NCBI GenBank assembly: GCA_028583685.1
Contig: JAMXIF010000086.1
Coordinates: 16,515,947 to 16,579,946 of the forward strand
Length of the DNA stretch: 64,000 nt
DNA from: Petaurus breviceps papuanus
Taxonomy: Eukaryota > Chordata > Mammalia > Diprotodontia > Petauridae
Direction: 5' to 3'
The notes under the pieces are model-generated. The model did no database searches and was not told the DNA's origin. It was given only the letters and a program-made list of their open reading frames with translations. The translations under genes and the position numbers were made by a program. Position 1 is the first letter of the stretch. Each line of letters begins with the position of its first letter. This document shows positions 32,036-43,290 of the stretch, piece by piece.

Positions 32036-33345
32036 TTTTACAATGTTGTGTAAATTATTCTCCTGGTTCTGGTCACTTCACACTTCATCAATTCATAGTA
32101 CCCAGAATTCTCTGAAATCCTATATCTATGGCATAATAATATTCTATTATATATATCTGCTACAACTTTTTCAACCACCCTAATATTCCTTTTTGTTTCA
32201 TGGAGTTATTGATTTCTGTTTGGTCTATTCTATTTCCGGGGTTAGATTTCTTAGGTAAAATTGACCGCTTTCTCTTCTAAGCTCTTTATCCTTCCAGTTC
32301 TTTCCTGAGACCTTTAATTTCATGTTTTATTCTCTTGCTTCACTTCTTCTAGGCATTCATGTAGTCTGTGTGCAAAATTCATTTTTTCCTTTGAATTTCT
32401 GCTTACAGTTGTTACAGAGTCAGATCTGTAATTTTTTTTTTTTTTGTTCTTTCTTTGATTTATTCATCTCTCCAGTCTGAGCTCTTGCACTTGGGCTTTT
32501 TGTAGGGGCCAGATTTTGCTACCTTCTGTACTTTTGGGCCTGATCTCATCTGGATCCCTAAGGTTCTTATAATGACCTCCACATTAAACCTCCTCCCCCA
32601 CTCCTTCTCCCATATCGTTTGGCTTCAGAGTGCTGGAACTTCAGGGCCCTCTCTGACATCTCACAACATAGCATTAGGGATCTCAAAGCCCCTGGGTCTG
32701 GGCTACCCCAGTCTGAGTTCTGGGCACTGCGTTTTTGCTGATGGTCTTTAAGGTCTTTAATCTGGACTTTCTCAGAGGACCTGGGTTCTTGATGCCTCTG
32801 GACACAGAACCTTTCAGGCTACATGTATCTAGTCTTTCCTGGTGCTGGTAGGCCCTAGAGCTGACTTTGATAGGGTGGGGCAAAGGAGCTTTCTTCTTGC
32901 AGTGAGGTGACAGAGTAGCTAGAGGACTGGACTAGAGTCAGGAAAATCTATGTTCAAGTCTGACCTCAGACACTTACTAGCTGTATGACACAAGGCAAGT
33001 CTTTCAAACTCTATCTCAGTTTCCTTATCTGCAAAATGGGGAAATGATAGCCCCTACCTTTTTAAAGTGGTTGTAAGGATAAAATAAAATGTTCATTTTT
33101 TTTTTTTGCAAACTTTGAAATGCTACATAAATAGGGGCTGTTGCTGTTTTTGTGCTTATTACATGTGGGCATCTGGTTGAGTTTTTGTGCAGTTCTGAGT
33201 TATCATAAGTCATTTACTATAGTTTCTCAGTGAATTTTTAAAAATCATTATTCTCTCTGGTATGAGCTTCACAGTTTACTGAAGTGTGTAATGGGAACTG
33301 AGCAGCCTAACTTGTGTTGAGGTGGTCATCTTGAATGGAAGTCCC
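32036..33345 (-). mobile_element. Probable L1/half-L1, 5' part, minus strand
   Basis: The left part carries antisense 3'-end phrases ('ctggttctggtcacttcaca'). The middle reads like antisense ORF1 coiled-coil and 5' UTR sequence. The right edge 'ggtcatcttgaatgg' would be the reverse of an L1 5' end. Very diverged, with a MIR inserted at 32895-33150. Confidence 0.35.
32895..33150 (+). repeat. MIR-type SINE
   Basis: 'gactggactagagtcaggaa', 'cacttactagctgtatgaca', 'tccttatctgcaaaatgggg', and a poly-T-interrupted L2-like end 'tttgaaatgctacataaata'. Confidence 0.75.
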
Positions 33346-34745
33346 TTCTACCTCTTTTATCTGAAAATTGGTATAATTTTGGTTTTTTTCCTAATTTTTC
33401 CACTCCTAAAGTCTCTTTCCAAGGTGGCATGGAGGTGATCCTATGTTCTTAAAGACAATATCAATGGAGTATTGTCTCTACCAAGTTGGAAAGACTTTGA
33501 CTATGGGTCTGATGACAGACTATGTTTTTAATATCTGGGGATTAACTTATTTAAGTTTGGAGAGACCAATCACCAGAGGATAATAAAACCATAGGAAATA
33601 GAGATGGAAGACACTTTAGAGTTCCTTCAGTTTTACCTTCATATATTTTTTGTACTTCCATACCTTTGTGTTCCAAATTGGTTATTCTCTCTCTTATATA
33701 TTGAATTTTTCCTACTCTTTTTTTGTATTTTAAAGTTCTTCATTGGAAGGTCTGATTCTGACCATTCTGGAGTTTGGGGCTTTCGTTTTGTAATCTCTAG
33801 GAAATTCTTAAAATTCTCTTTTCTTTTTTCATAATATAATATTGGTTCATTTTCCTTCCTTGACCATAGTGGTTTGTACCCTCTTTGCCGGTTTATCTGC
33901 TTGTGAGCTAGAGTTTTTTCAGGCTTTCTCTCTTGAACATTAGGTCTAGGGGTTCTTAATCTGAGATTAAGACCCCTAAGGACTTCGTGGATGGATTTCA
34001 GAGTATGTGACCTTGGATAGGGAAAAACACACACACACACAGCCTTATTTTCACTAACTAGCTGAAGTTCAACATTTTCTTCAGTTATTTAAAAACATTA
34101 TTCAGGGGTAGGCCCATAGGTTTTGTGAGATTGCCAAAAAGATCTATGACATAAAAAGGTCTTCCAGTCTTTTATATTTCTTTTATATTCCCAGTCTTTT
34201 GTCTCTGATTCTGTCTTACCCTTTGTTTTTTGACAAAGACCCACCAGCCTTTAAGATGGGGTCATGCTGGTTCTCCTCAGCCTCATTGCTTTGGAGGGAG
34301 TGAGGCTTATTAATTTGGTTTCCTGCCTTAATAATATCTGGGAAGAAAAGGAGTGTCCTCAGCTAGGTTTACAATCCCCTTTCCCTCAAGTGTTCATATT
34401 CTTCTCTGCTCTTGCCTGTGCCTCTGTGCTTCTCTCTGTGTTGCCAGCATCTTCTAAGCCCACCTTTGGTCTCTCTCCCTTTCTTTTGTGTGAGTGAGCA
34501 GTATTAGTGTCTGCTGCTTTTGGTAGTTCTGGGCAAGGTGGGGGGGGGATTCGGGATGTGTCACTACTGTGTGGAAGAATGGGCAGAGATCCCCAAGGCA
34601 AGGTCCTGAATCACAAGCCTGAGAGTTTATGCTCACTTCACTTGGCATATGGTGGGTGCTGGGAAGAGGGAGGACAGAGAAAGGGAATTGTTAGTTTTTA
34701 AGTTGTCTGATGTGATTTCATAAAGTTTTTTCCTTGTGTGGTATT
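33346..34745. other. Unique sequence, no gene recognised
   Basis: A Lys/Arg-rich minus frame at 33639-34040 (133 codons) is AT-driven and has no recognised domain. An ACAC run lies near 34030. A G run (ggtggggggggga) lies near 34540. Confidence 0.35.
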
Positions 34746-34763
34746 TCTGCCTTAATATATGTA

Positions 34764-35284
34764 TATACATATATATATATATATATTAGAAAACAGAAGC
34801 ATAATTTATTTGTATAAAATTAACAAAAACCAACTGGGCTGCATATTACTTCTTTTCCTGAATGGACAGCTGGGCAACAGCCTTCTGTGCTTCATCTGCA
34901 GTGACTGGGGGGAGGGGGCAGCTGGTGGATACCATCTGATGATACATTCAACCAGTTCTTTTGTTGTAATTCTACAGTGGTTGCTTCTGAAAACTTGCAC
35001 CTCTGCTTTTTCGGGCTATTCACCATCCTCCTCTTGATTGAATAGATCTATTTTAATCTGAGCTCCCGAAAGGGTCTCCATGGCTCGAATCCTCGATCCT
35101 TTCATCCCTATGAGGGCCCCCATGAGCAGAGCCATGACCAGGAACCGCAGAGGGCCTTTTTCTTGGGGCTTGGGTTTAGGTCTCCGAGGACGAGACTGGT
35201 TATACTCTTCATGAACAAGTTGGTTGCTCATGGTGGCCTCGGGACGCAGGTGAAGCAGACCAAGAGTGGAGAAAAAAAAAAAAA
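34764..35284 (-). pseudogene. Processed pseudogene of a small KH-domain RNA-binding protein
   Basis: Reading leftward, it has a pyrimidine-rich 5' UTR, a strong start (gaggccaccATGAG at 35231), a KH-type coding region, a stop at 34846, an AATAAA signal near 34810 and a decayed TA-rich tail. Flanking repeats (tctgccttaatatat left, tctgcctttatatat right) differ by one base, the mark of L1-driven retrocopying. The frame has a Pro/Lys/Arg-rich start (SRPRRPKPKPQEK), then LLMGALIGMKGSRIRAMETL, where a KH GxxG loop would be (here GMKG), then GAQIKI. It is broken by TAG 35016-35018 and a frame shift near 34920; a last segment reads ADEAQKAVAQLSIQEKK. The KH resembles the N-terminal KH of DDX43-like proteins, but I cannot name the parent. 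Confidence 0.7.
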
Positions 35285-36379
35285 GCTCTGCCTTTATATA
35301 TTGTAGTATTAGTTTCATTTACTCTACTACACACTTTCTTTTTCTGAGAATTTTGGGTTGCTAAAAGCAATGATTTTACCATCTTGCCCATGACATCCTG
35401 ATGCTTTATTTCCATTGTTGGCATTTTTGATTCCACATCCCAGGCATGAGGTTTGGCTGTTACATTAAAATTCCATTTCAAATCCACACATTGGGCTCTT
35501 GGATTTTATGATTCTCTGACTCCAAGTTAGGTCTGATGAGAAGTGAAATGGACAGCAGGTCTCTTGGAATAATCACTTTACTTTATTTGCAATGTATGCT
35601 CACATTTGCTGACATTTACCTGGAGATGAAAATAATAATAATAAAAACTTATCAAAGTCTCCTTTATTACATCAAGGGGTTGAAAATTGGTATTCTCCCT
35701 TGTACATCTATCTCTCACCAAGCCATCTTTCTCCCTCTGATTCATGTCTAGGATTTGGAATCAGAGGTGTCAAGTATGAAAATATAGTAATACTACCAGG
35801 GAATAAACTTGAACACAGAAGTAAATTTTCCAACTAGCTGAAGATCACTCCAGTTAAACACCTTGCCTTTTTTTTTTTTTTAGTTTTGATGAAAGCATTT
35901 CTGAAAATTCTTTCCACACTTCTGTCTATCTTAAATGGAATGTGCTGGACATAATTTAACCCTTTCTTGGTGACCAAGAGTAATTAATATGAATATCCAT
36001 TATAATACAGTGTAGAAGAATTCACCAGGTATTCTGCATTTCTTGTTTAGTTAAGGCATTCTTAATTTCAGCTGCTGCATAGAAGAATCAGACCAGAGAC
36101 ATACTAATACCATAGCTGAGTTCTTCCCCCAAGATGTGAAAGCTTCTCATTTTATAGTGAGGATTATTATCCTTTTTTTGTGTTATGGACACCTTTAGCA
36201 GTATGATAAATGGAATGGGACCTTTCTCAGACTAATGTTCTTAAATGAATAAAATAAAATGTATAAGGAAATGACCAAGGAAAGCAATTATATTAATAAA
36301 TTTTAAAAAAAACCCTAAACTCATGGACCTCCTGAAATCCACCCATGGATCACTTGGGAAGGGAGAGAAGGGAAGAGAA
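35285..36379. other. Unique sequence
   Basis: No gene or clear repeat recognised; AT-rich with poly-T near 35870. Confidence 0.35.
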
Positions 36380-36475
36380 TAAGCATTTATGCAGAGCTTT
36401 CTATAGGCCAGGCTCTGGACTAAACATTTTTTTTTGCAAATATTATCTCATTTGATCCTTGGAGGTTGATCGACT
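36380..36475 (-). repeat. MIR/L2-type fragment
   Basis: 'ataagcatttatgcagagct' followed by 'aatattatctcatttgatcc'. Confidence 0.5.
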
Positions 36476-36529
36476 CCAGGTTAAGAAGGCCTATTTTATA
36501 ATTTTTCAAACTAGCTTGGAAAAATAAAG

Positions 36530-37300
36530 AGATTGTTGAATGTAGCTATTGACCTTGCCTGATCTTAGAGCTACAAATTCCTGAGAGTGATTGAAAACAG
36601 TTAGAAGAGTTGAAACTAATCTAAAAAAATAATATTGAATGCAGGATTGAAGGAAAGGACTACTTGACTTTGATCCCAACTGGCCCCATTACTGGAGCAG
36701 GTCCAAACCTGTTTCCCTGTTGCTGCACCTGGAGCACAAACCTGTTGTTCTGACTAGATGTCATCACCGCACCTCCCCTCCAGCCTTCTCTATGGACTTT
36801 GGGTTGTTGTGCAAAACAATTTATGTAACAGCTTCTTGAGGCTGTGCCACCCATGAGACTCCCTATTGAAATGTATTTAATTCTGCTCCCCTCTGCCCCT
36901 CTTGGGCACTCCAATATCCTGGTACTGTGTGGTGACCCCAAATTGCGATTCCCTTGCCTCCATTAAAGATCCTAGTTTTTGCTACTTTGGCAGTCTTGTT
37001 TATTTCAGGTTGCCAAGGCAAATGTGGCTAGTACTGAATTAGGAGAATCAGCAGGGCAAGGAGACTGAGTTGGGGTTGCAACGTTGTTGCAACCAGTAAC
37101 GGGTACTTTTCCATTGTTATGCCTAGAGAAAACAAAATCTCCTTTAGGAAAGACAATTTTCCCTATTCCTTCAGGATAGCAGTGTCTAGATTTCTCATAG
37201 CCCTTTTCAGCTTTCTCTAGAAGTACAAGAAAATAAGGAAGCCTAGAATCCGGTTCCAAAATCCGGTTCCTAGAATCCGGTTCCAAAAAAAATAAGACCT
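36530..37300 (+). mobile_element. Probable retroviral LTR remnant
   Basis: The order resembles an LTR: a GC-richer segment with 'cctattgaaatgtatttaat', then 'gcctccattaaagatcctag' (ATTAAA polyadenylation signal), then 'tttgctactttggcagtctt' and a G/T-rich stretch, as in R/U5. The ends are not defined and no target duplication was found. Treated as a fossil of unknown family. Confidence 0.35.
37244..37287. repeat. Triple AATCCGGTTCC tandem motif
   Basis: Three copies of 'aatccggttcc' with 4-5-base spacers of two alternating types (aa/ctag). CpG-containing. Confidence 0.9.
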
Positions 37301-37609
37301 TCAGGGGCTATTGAAGTCTATGCAACTGTTTGTCCTGGTGCTAGATGACCCCTTACTATTATGCACCTAAAATGAAAATCCTTAATGAGTAGTGCCCTTT
37401 GTCTTTATATCACAGTCATTATTTGCTTTTCTGTCCATTGTGACAAAGAAAACATTTGTAATAATAGCTGATACAGAGACTGATTCTATAGTCTGATAAT
37501 TCTACAGTACTCTGCCTGAGTAGTCCTCCATTTCTCTGCTGTAAGGACAGGACTGTATTTTATTATCTCATCTTTGAAGTCTTCAGTGGTCTGTCCATTA
37601 CTAGGAGTT
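37301..37609. other. Unique sequence
   Basis: Nothing recognised. Confidence 0.35.
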
Positions 37610-38345
37610 CAACTTCCTTGTAGGATCATCTTTGTAGTTATTGTTATAATATTCTCATGGTTCTATTTATTCTAGTTCTCATCTGAATTTCATATACCTA
37701 TCATTTCTTACAGATCAATATTATTCCATTTTGCTGCTGTCTTAGTTATTTCAGCATTTCCCCAAGTGATGGGCATCCATTCTGTTCCAGTTCTTTGCTA
37801 CCAGCTATAGCTACTATGAACATTTTTTTGGTTTGTAGTAGAATTTTCTTTCTGTCTTTGACTTCATCCAGCCCAATAGTAGGGCTGCTATGTCAAAGGA
37901 AAGGAGTAATTTAGTCACTGTTTTCTGATAGTTGTAAAGTAAAATTCAAAGCAGACTACTTTACAGTTCCTTCCTCCAACAGTTGTCCTCCCTTCCCACA
38001 GACCCTCCAACAATGTCTGCTTCCCTGTTTGCCATTTGCATGGAGTGAAATGATTACATCAGTCATCTTCATCTGCATTTTCTTTTACTCTTAGTGCTTT
38101 GAACTGTGTTTTCATGTGGTCATTTATAGGAGGCAAATCTTCTTTTCAAAACTGTATTCATTCTTTGTCCACTTGCCTATCAGGAATACTAAGCTTTGGA
38201 TATTTTTGTGTGTAGTGTTTATAGTTCTTCTAATTTTTCCCTTTCTGCTAGCCTGTCACTCAATTCATTTTGCTACCATGAAAATACTTGCCTTTAATCC
38301 ATTTCCCCAAATACTCTTCTCCTTTGAGTTGATCTGGGAAACTGG
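37610..38345 (-). mobile_element. L1 3'-end fragment
   Basis: Antisense phrases: 'tttccccaagtgatgggcat', 'cagcccaatagtagggctgc', 'cagaccctccaacaatgtct' and 'ttcatgtggtcatttatagg'. Diverged; includes the ORF2 C-terminal region in antisense. Confidence 0.65.
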
Positions 38346-38454
38346 ATAGCCAAACTCTTCAGAATGGAGTCCAAAATAATCATAAATGAATCAAATAGCT
38401 CACATTTACACAACATTTTTTTAAGTTTTGGTTTTGTTTTTTATTTTATATATA

Positions 38455-38640
38455 TATATTTGCTTTTTGGAGGGCAATTGGGGTTAAGTAACTTGCCCAA
38501 AGTCACACAGCTAGGTTTGTGTGTGTGTGTGTGTGTCTGTGTGTGTCTGTGTGTGTTAAGTGTCTGAGTTTGGATCCAAACTCAGGTCCTCCTGACTCCA
38601 GGGCTGGCACTCTACTCACTGTGCCATCTAGCTGCCCCAT
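38455..38640 (-). repeat. SINE 'A' with internal GT microsatellite
   Basis: 'atttgctttttggagggcaa', 'ttggggttaagtaacttgcc' and head 'ctcactgtgccatctagctg'. The middle of the SINE (38516-38560) has expanded to (gt)n with gtct interruptions, at a place where other copies read 'tagtaagtgttaagtgt'. Confidence 0.85.
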
Positions 38641-38644
38641 ATAC

Positions 38645-38850
38645 AACATTTTAAGATTTGCAAACTGCTTGCCTGTTTCTTACCCTGTGAGATAGTTATT
38701 AGAAATGCTATTATATCCATTTTACAGATAAGGGCATGGAGGTTCAGGGATCTTAAAGTGACTTTAAGAAGTCATGCAACCAGAAATTCTGAGAGGGAGG
38801 ATTTGAACCCAGGTCCACCCTTAGTCCAATTTCAAGTCCAAGTTACAACA
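38645..38850 (-). repeat. MIR-type SINE
   Basis: 'tattatatccattttacaga', 'gaagtcatgcaaccag' and 'gaggatttgaacccaggtcc'. Confidence 0.65.
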
Positions 38851-39357
38851 CACTGCTTTGTAGATCACAAATAATGGCCTGACCAGCTTTCTTCTAAGTA
38901 CTGATGCTTCTCCTTAGGTGCCTAAAGTTAGATGGTCCTTACCACACTCGCAATCCTTGACAGGCAGAGAAATAATATTGGCTTGCACTTAGCAAGAATA
39001 ATTAGTTAAAATAAAAAGCTACCAACTCAGCAAGGAAAGTCTTCAAGACACTGTTTGATAGGAAGAGAAGACAGGCTGGTCTTGCAGTAAAGGGGAGAGG
39101 TGTCAAGTGTTTGACTGATACCCTTGCAGGTCAGAATAAAGTGAGGAACGTCCACAACAATGTGCATGAACCTGAATGTTGAACATTTACGTGGGCGTGT
39201 ATGGATGGGCTGCAATCTGCATTGTCAGAGGAAACTTCTAAATTTATGAGATCATAGATCCATTTAAGTATTTGAGAGAAGAAGCTACCAGATGGACGAC
39301 TGGAATAAGCTTCTGTCCTCTCTCTCTTTCCACTCTGTGGTCCCCTGACTAATAGAG
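38851..39357. other. Unique sequence
   Basis: No gene recognised. Confidence 0.35.
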
Positions 39358-39537
39358 AGGGAGCGTGGCATAGTGGGTAGTGTGAGAGGCTGGGAGTCAT
39401 GAGCACCTGGGTTGAATCCCACTTCTACTTACTTGCTATATAACCTATGCAAGTCACTTAACCTCAGAACCTTAGTTTCTTCACATGAGAGGGTTGGATT
39501 TGATGCTCTTAAATTCTAAGTTCTAATCTTATGATTC
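39358..39537 (+). repeat. CORE-SINE (MIR-like, 'ggttggatttgatg' tail)
   Basis: Head 'agcgtggcatagtgggtagt', 'ctatgcaagtcacttaacct', tail 'gagggttggatttgatgctc'. Confidence 0.65.
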
Positions 39538-39837
39538 ACTCCTTAACTAAGGTCCTAAACAATGCTGCTTGTCCTGGGCATAGTTCGTGGTACTCACTCC
39601 AGGCACAAAAACTAGTTATGGATCTGAGTGCCTGGACTTGGCGACATCCCTTCAGGTTTCCCCAAGGCTGTTTTCGCTTATTTCAAGATTCTTGTCTTTT
39701 TCTTATCTTTTTTTGGTCAGGGTTATTTTGGAAAGTAACTTCTGAATATGGAGAGACACTTGAATGTGGTGAGGTTTTTGATAGTAATAATGATTTTTCA
39801 AATCTCAGGCTGCCCATAGATGCTTCCTAAAAAAATC

Positions 39838-39985
39838 TAGTGCTTTTTTCTTCTTTTTGGAGGGGGAAAGCAGGACAGTTGGGGAAAATAACTTGCGCAA
39901 GGTCACACGGCTAGTAAGTGTTAAGTGTCTGAGGTCAGATTTGAACCCAGGTCCTCCTGACTCCAGGGCCGGTGCTCTATTCACT
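39838..39985 (-). repeat. SINE 'A', head truncated
   Basis: 'tttggagggggaaagcagga', 'gtcacacggctagtaagtgt' and 'ggccggtgctctattcactg', then a break before the terminal head sequence. Confidence 0.85.
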
Positions 39986-40890
39986 GCTCTTTTCATCAAG
40001 GTTTTTTTTTCTTAAAGAACAAGGCTTTTATATTTACCATTATCCTTTTCTTAGACAGTTACCTCTTTGAAGGTTTTCCAAATTCCCATCTGAGATGATT
40101 TGACCTTGTCTTAAAGTAGAAAGGTTGTTCAAATTGTTCCCAAAGTAGGTTCTAAGAAACTAACACGTGAAGTGAGAAGTAATTTGATGTGGATCCAAAG
40201 TCTCATTAACATTTAACTTACACCTCCAAACAGAAGCTATTTTCTGCAGTCATATTTGCTAATGTAATAATGTATGGGAGCTATTTTTTTCCCATGACTC
40301 AGCACTATGGGATATTTTTTCCCTTTCTTCAAATAGGTCTCAATTTGAGTGTGACACAGTCTCTATTTTTGCCATAAATAACATATTTATAGTGTATAGC
40401 AGAAGCAGGAGTGCTGTCGTGACTCTTTATGGCCTTTTGTACTGGAGTTATATGGAAAACAACAGAAAATGGCTTAATCATATTCTGAACTTTGAGCTAC
40501 TGGGAACTAGGAGTAAAAACTAAACGGGGTGTCCTTGTACAAATGGGAACATTTTTTGTGCTTTGTGCTCTTCTCTGATACTATATTCATGATAATGCAC
40601 AATAATATGTGTGTGGGAGGTAGGAGGAAATTGGGGAAGGAGTTTCAATTTGAAAAGGAGAGAGGTTAGCAGAGCAGTTAACCCAGGGGGAAATTAGAAA
40701 GCATGCTAATCCTTGTCACTTCTTCTTTATGCCCTTCCCCCCACCTACCCAGGGCTGACCCTCCTCCATATATCCCCTTGCTGCCCAGTGGCCTGGTGAT
40801 GCTCAATGGATGCCTAGAGCCACCATATCTCTACCTTTCCCCCTGTGACCCCACCCAGCTCCACCCATGTTCTAAAATTTTCTCTCCTTC
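39986..40890. other. Unique sequence
   Basis: No gene recognised; poly-T stretches near 40000 and 40265-40320. Confidence 0.35.
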
Positions 40891-40895
40891 CCCCT

Positions 40896-41437
40896 TGTAG
40901 CAGCAAGCACCCCAAGCACATCCTCAGGGTTTGCCGCCCATACAGGTTCTTGGATCTGCTTTGTTAAAGGAAAGCAACTCAAAATGGGTTAACAAACTTA
41001 CTTTAATCAGTCAGACATATATCGTTTACCTTGTTCAGGAGAAAAGGTCAGCACCCGGAACCTCAAAGTATACAGGCATAATTATAAAGACAGAAACATC
41101 AAGTAGACAGATTTCCAAACTGTCCAACCATTACATCCATACCAAATCAGCATCTGAGTTTTTCAAAGCCGGGGGACTCTCAACAACGGCTTCCCAGAAT
41201 TCAGATCAAATCACAGAACACTTCTCAAAGTGAGTCCCAAAACAAAGCTATACATCAGGGCTTATATAGCCTTCTCCTGGCTCAGAGAATGTAACAACCT
41301 TATTGACCAATTCAATTGGCCAATTCTTATTGGCCAATCAAAAAGTATCTACTGAAAAACAAGCCTCCCTCCCCAGGCTTCTGGTGCACTTTAGCCTAGG
41401 GGCAGGGAAGATCTTCCAAATTTGCATTCCCATTACA
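40896..41437 (-). mobile_element. Solo retroviral LTR, 542 bp, with 5-bp target duplication
   Basis: Plus strand starts TGTAGCAG and ends CATTACA, so the ends match as TGTA...TACA. The five bases cccct occur directly outside both ends (40891-40895 and 41438-41442). Read on the minus strand it has CCAAT boxes (gattggccaataagaattgg), a TATA box (gctatataagccctg) and an ATTAAA signal near 41005 in the expected order. There is no interior and no second LTR, so it is a solo LTR from recombination. Family undetermined. Treated as a fossil. Confidence 0.85.
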
Positions 41438-41474
41438 CCCCTTCAACTGAAATATAAAAAAATAGAAATCATCT

Positions 41475-41820
41475 AGCCAAATGTTCTCATTTTATTGTTA
41501 AATAAACTGAGGCCCAAAGGGGCTGAGTAACTTACTTAAAGTCTCCCAGCTAGTGTTGATTCCACTATACCACATTATCTCTCAATATTTGAAAAGAAAG
41601 GATAAAAGTCTAAATTAGTATCTCATAATCCATTGTTTATATCATTTTCCATTGTTCACCTTTATCTGATAATTCACACTAAAATGTAGATGACTGATAA
41701 AAATTATGTTGGAAAGAGCCCTGAACTTAAGAGTTCTAAAGATATGGATTTGAGGGCTGACCCTGCCCCTTACCAGCAGTGTGATTTTGAACAATTCATT
41801 TAGCTACCTGCCTGTTGAGG
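41475..41820. repeat. Two MIR fragments in opposite orientation
   Basis: 41475-41590 is antisense ('aataaactgaggcccaaagg', 'aagtctcccagctagtgttg'); 41700-41820 is sense ('ttaccagcagtgtgattttg'). Confidence 0.5.
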
Positions 41821-41915
41821 TTCTTCTGAGGACAGGGACCATTTTCCATTTAAACTTGTGGTTTTTCCCAGAACCCAACACATTTCTTTGTACATAGTGA
41901 ATGTTGGGGAAAAGA
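41821..41915 (+). repeat. L2 3'-end fragment
   Basis: 'aggacagggaccattttcca' and 'tttctttgtacatagtgaat'. It is very like the L2 end at 43565-43640. Confidence 0.6.
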
Positions 41916-41967
41916 GAGAAGTTCACAGTAGGTGGTGGCATAATGTGGAGGGGGTGACCTACTAATA

Positions 41968-42500
41968 TTGTTCATCCTTCATTTTTGAAGAGGACCAGTG
42001 ACATTATGGGGTGATGTCTTCACTCAATTGTGAATTGGATTTAAGTGAGGCAGAGTCACACAAAGTCATCAGCCTCACTTTCTCTTCCAGAGTCAATAAA
42101 GTCCAGTGGCAAAACAAAAGTCAAGATGACTGTCAATGGCCACTGGAACAAATTGTTCTCATCCACCCATTTTTCCAGGAGAAGTCTTCACCTGCTTGGG
42201 GGTAGACACCCCGCTAACTCACCAATGGGTCAGGGGCCTGTCAGTCATCCTTAACCTAGTTTAGCCTATCTGTTGAGATGGTTTTATTGGGGTGTGGCCA
42301 TTGTTCATGCTGGGGGTTCTTGGAGCCACAGGTGAGAATTGGGTGACAAGTGGACAACAAGAGTGGATGAGAGATCCTCACACCAGAGGAGCTGGTCCTC
42401 CCTGAACACATGCAGCCCTGGAGGCCACCTACAGTTGCTAAGGGAAGCCTGGAACAGGGGAAGAGAAGAGCAAAGCTGCATTATCTGAGTCTGTGCTAGT
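41968..42500 (-). repeat. Repeat sharing the RTE/CR1-grade LINE 3' tail
   Basis: Starts 'tgttcatccttcatttttga' + 'agaggacc', the reverse complement of the tail that ends the LINE at 19850-19898. It continues with 'gtgaattggatttaagtgag' and 'gtcatcagcctcactttctc'. The plus-oriented copy at 52370-52492 has the same features. This is a SINE-like or truncated LINE family common in marsupials; the right end is uncertain. Confidence 0.6.
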
Positions 42501-42688
42501 TTCAGGGACATAGTCCAGTGTTCTGGTGGGGAAGAGACAGAAATAAGAACTGAATAAATCCAAAATCTTCAATGGTTCCCTACTGTCAACTAAATGAAAT
42601 CCAAACTTTTCTCCTTAGCATTCAAAGCTCTCTTCAATCATAGATCACCCCACTTTTCTAGTCCTATCTCGTACTGCTCCTTTGGGGG

Positions 42689-43290
42689 AAGGTAGGTGAT
42701 GCAGTGCATAGAGCGGTAGGCCTAGAGTCTGGAAGACCTGTGTTCAAATCTGTCCTCAGATACTTACTAGCTGTGTGACTTTGGGCAAGTCACTTAACCT
42801 CCCTTTGCCTCAGTTTTCTCAATTGTAAAATTGGGATAATAATATATGATGTGTAAAAAGTTTGAGAGACATAGTTTCTGGGTAATTAATCAATTTATTA
42901 ATCATGCTAGCAAATAATCAACAAAATGGGTCAGTGGCACTCTGGAATGCCCAAGACCCCCTCATGGAACCTACTCAATGCTTATATGCCCTTGGAAGAG
43001 TAGGTGTTCCTGAGTGTGGCAATGGACCCTGGTTAACAAGTAATGACAGAATGAATATTATAATGAGTGGTAACTGAATAGCATACAGACATCTGAAGAA
43101 ATCCTGTTTCTGATTCAATAATTGTTTATTAATATAAAAAAGAAATAATCATTTCACTTGATAGCATCCACCTCCCAGGGTTGTTGTGAGAATCAAATGA
43201 GATAATAATTGAAATACACTTAGCACAGAGCCTGGCACAGAGTGGGTGCTTTATAAATGTTAGCTATCATTATTATTATTATTATTATTC
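42689..43290 (+). repeat. MIR-type SINE split by an LTR
   Basis: Head 'gatgcagtgcatagagcggt', 'actagctgtgtgactttggg' and 'aattgtaaaattgggataat' to 42847, then interruption. It resumes with 'tagcatccacctcccagggt' and 'gataataattgaaatacact', ending in (att)n at 43268-43290. Confidence 0.85.
42848..43156 (-). mobile_element. Solo LTR inside the MIR, second copy of the 15702-16170 family
   Basis: 'tgagagacatagtttctggg' is the reverse complement of the 3' end of the LTR at 15702-16170 ('ccagaaactatgtctctcag'), and similarity continues for about 100 bases. It is bounded by MIR sequence on both sides. It is shorter than the first copy, and no exact target duplication was found. Treated as a fossil. 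Confidence 0.6.
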
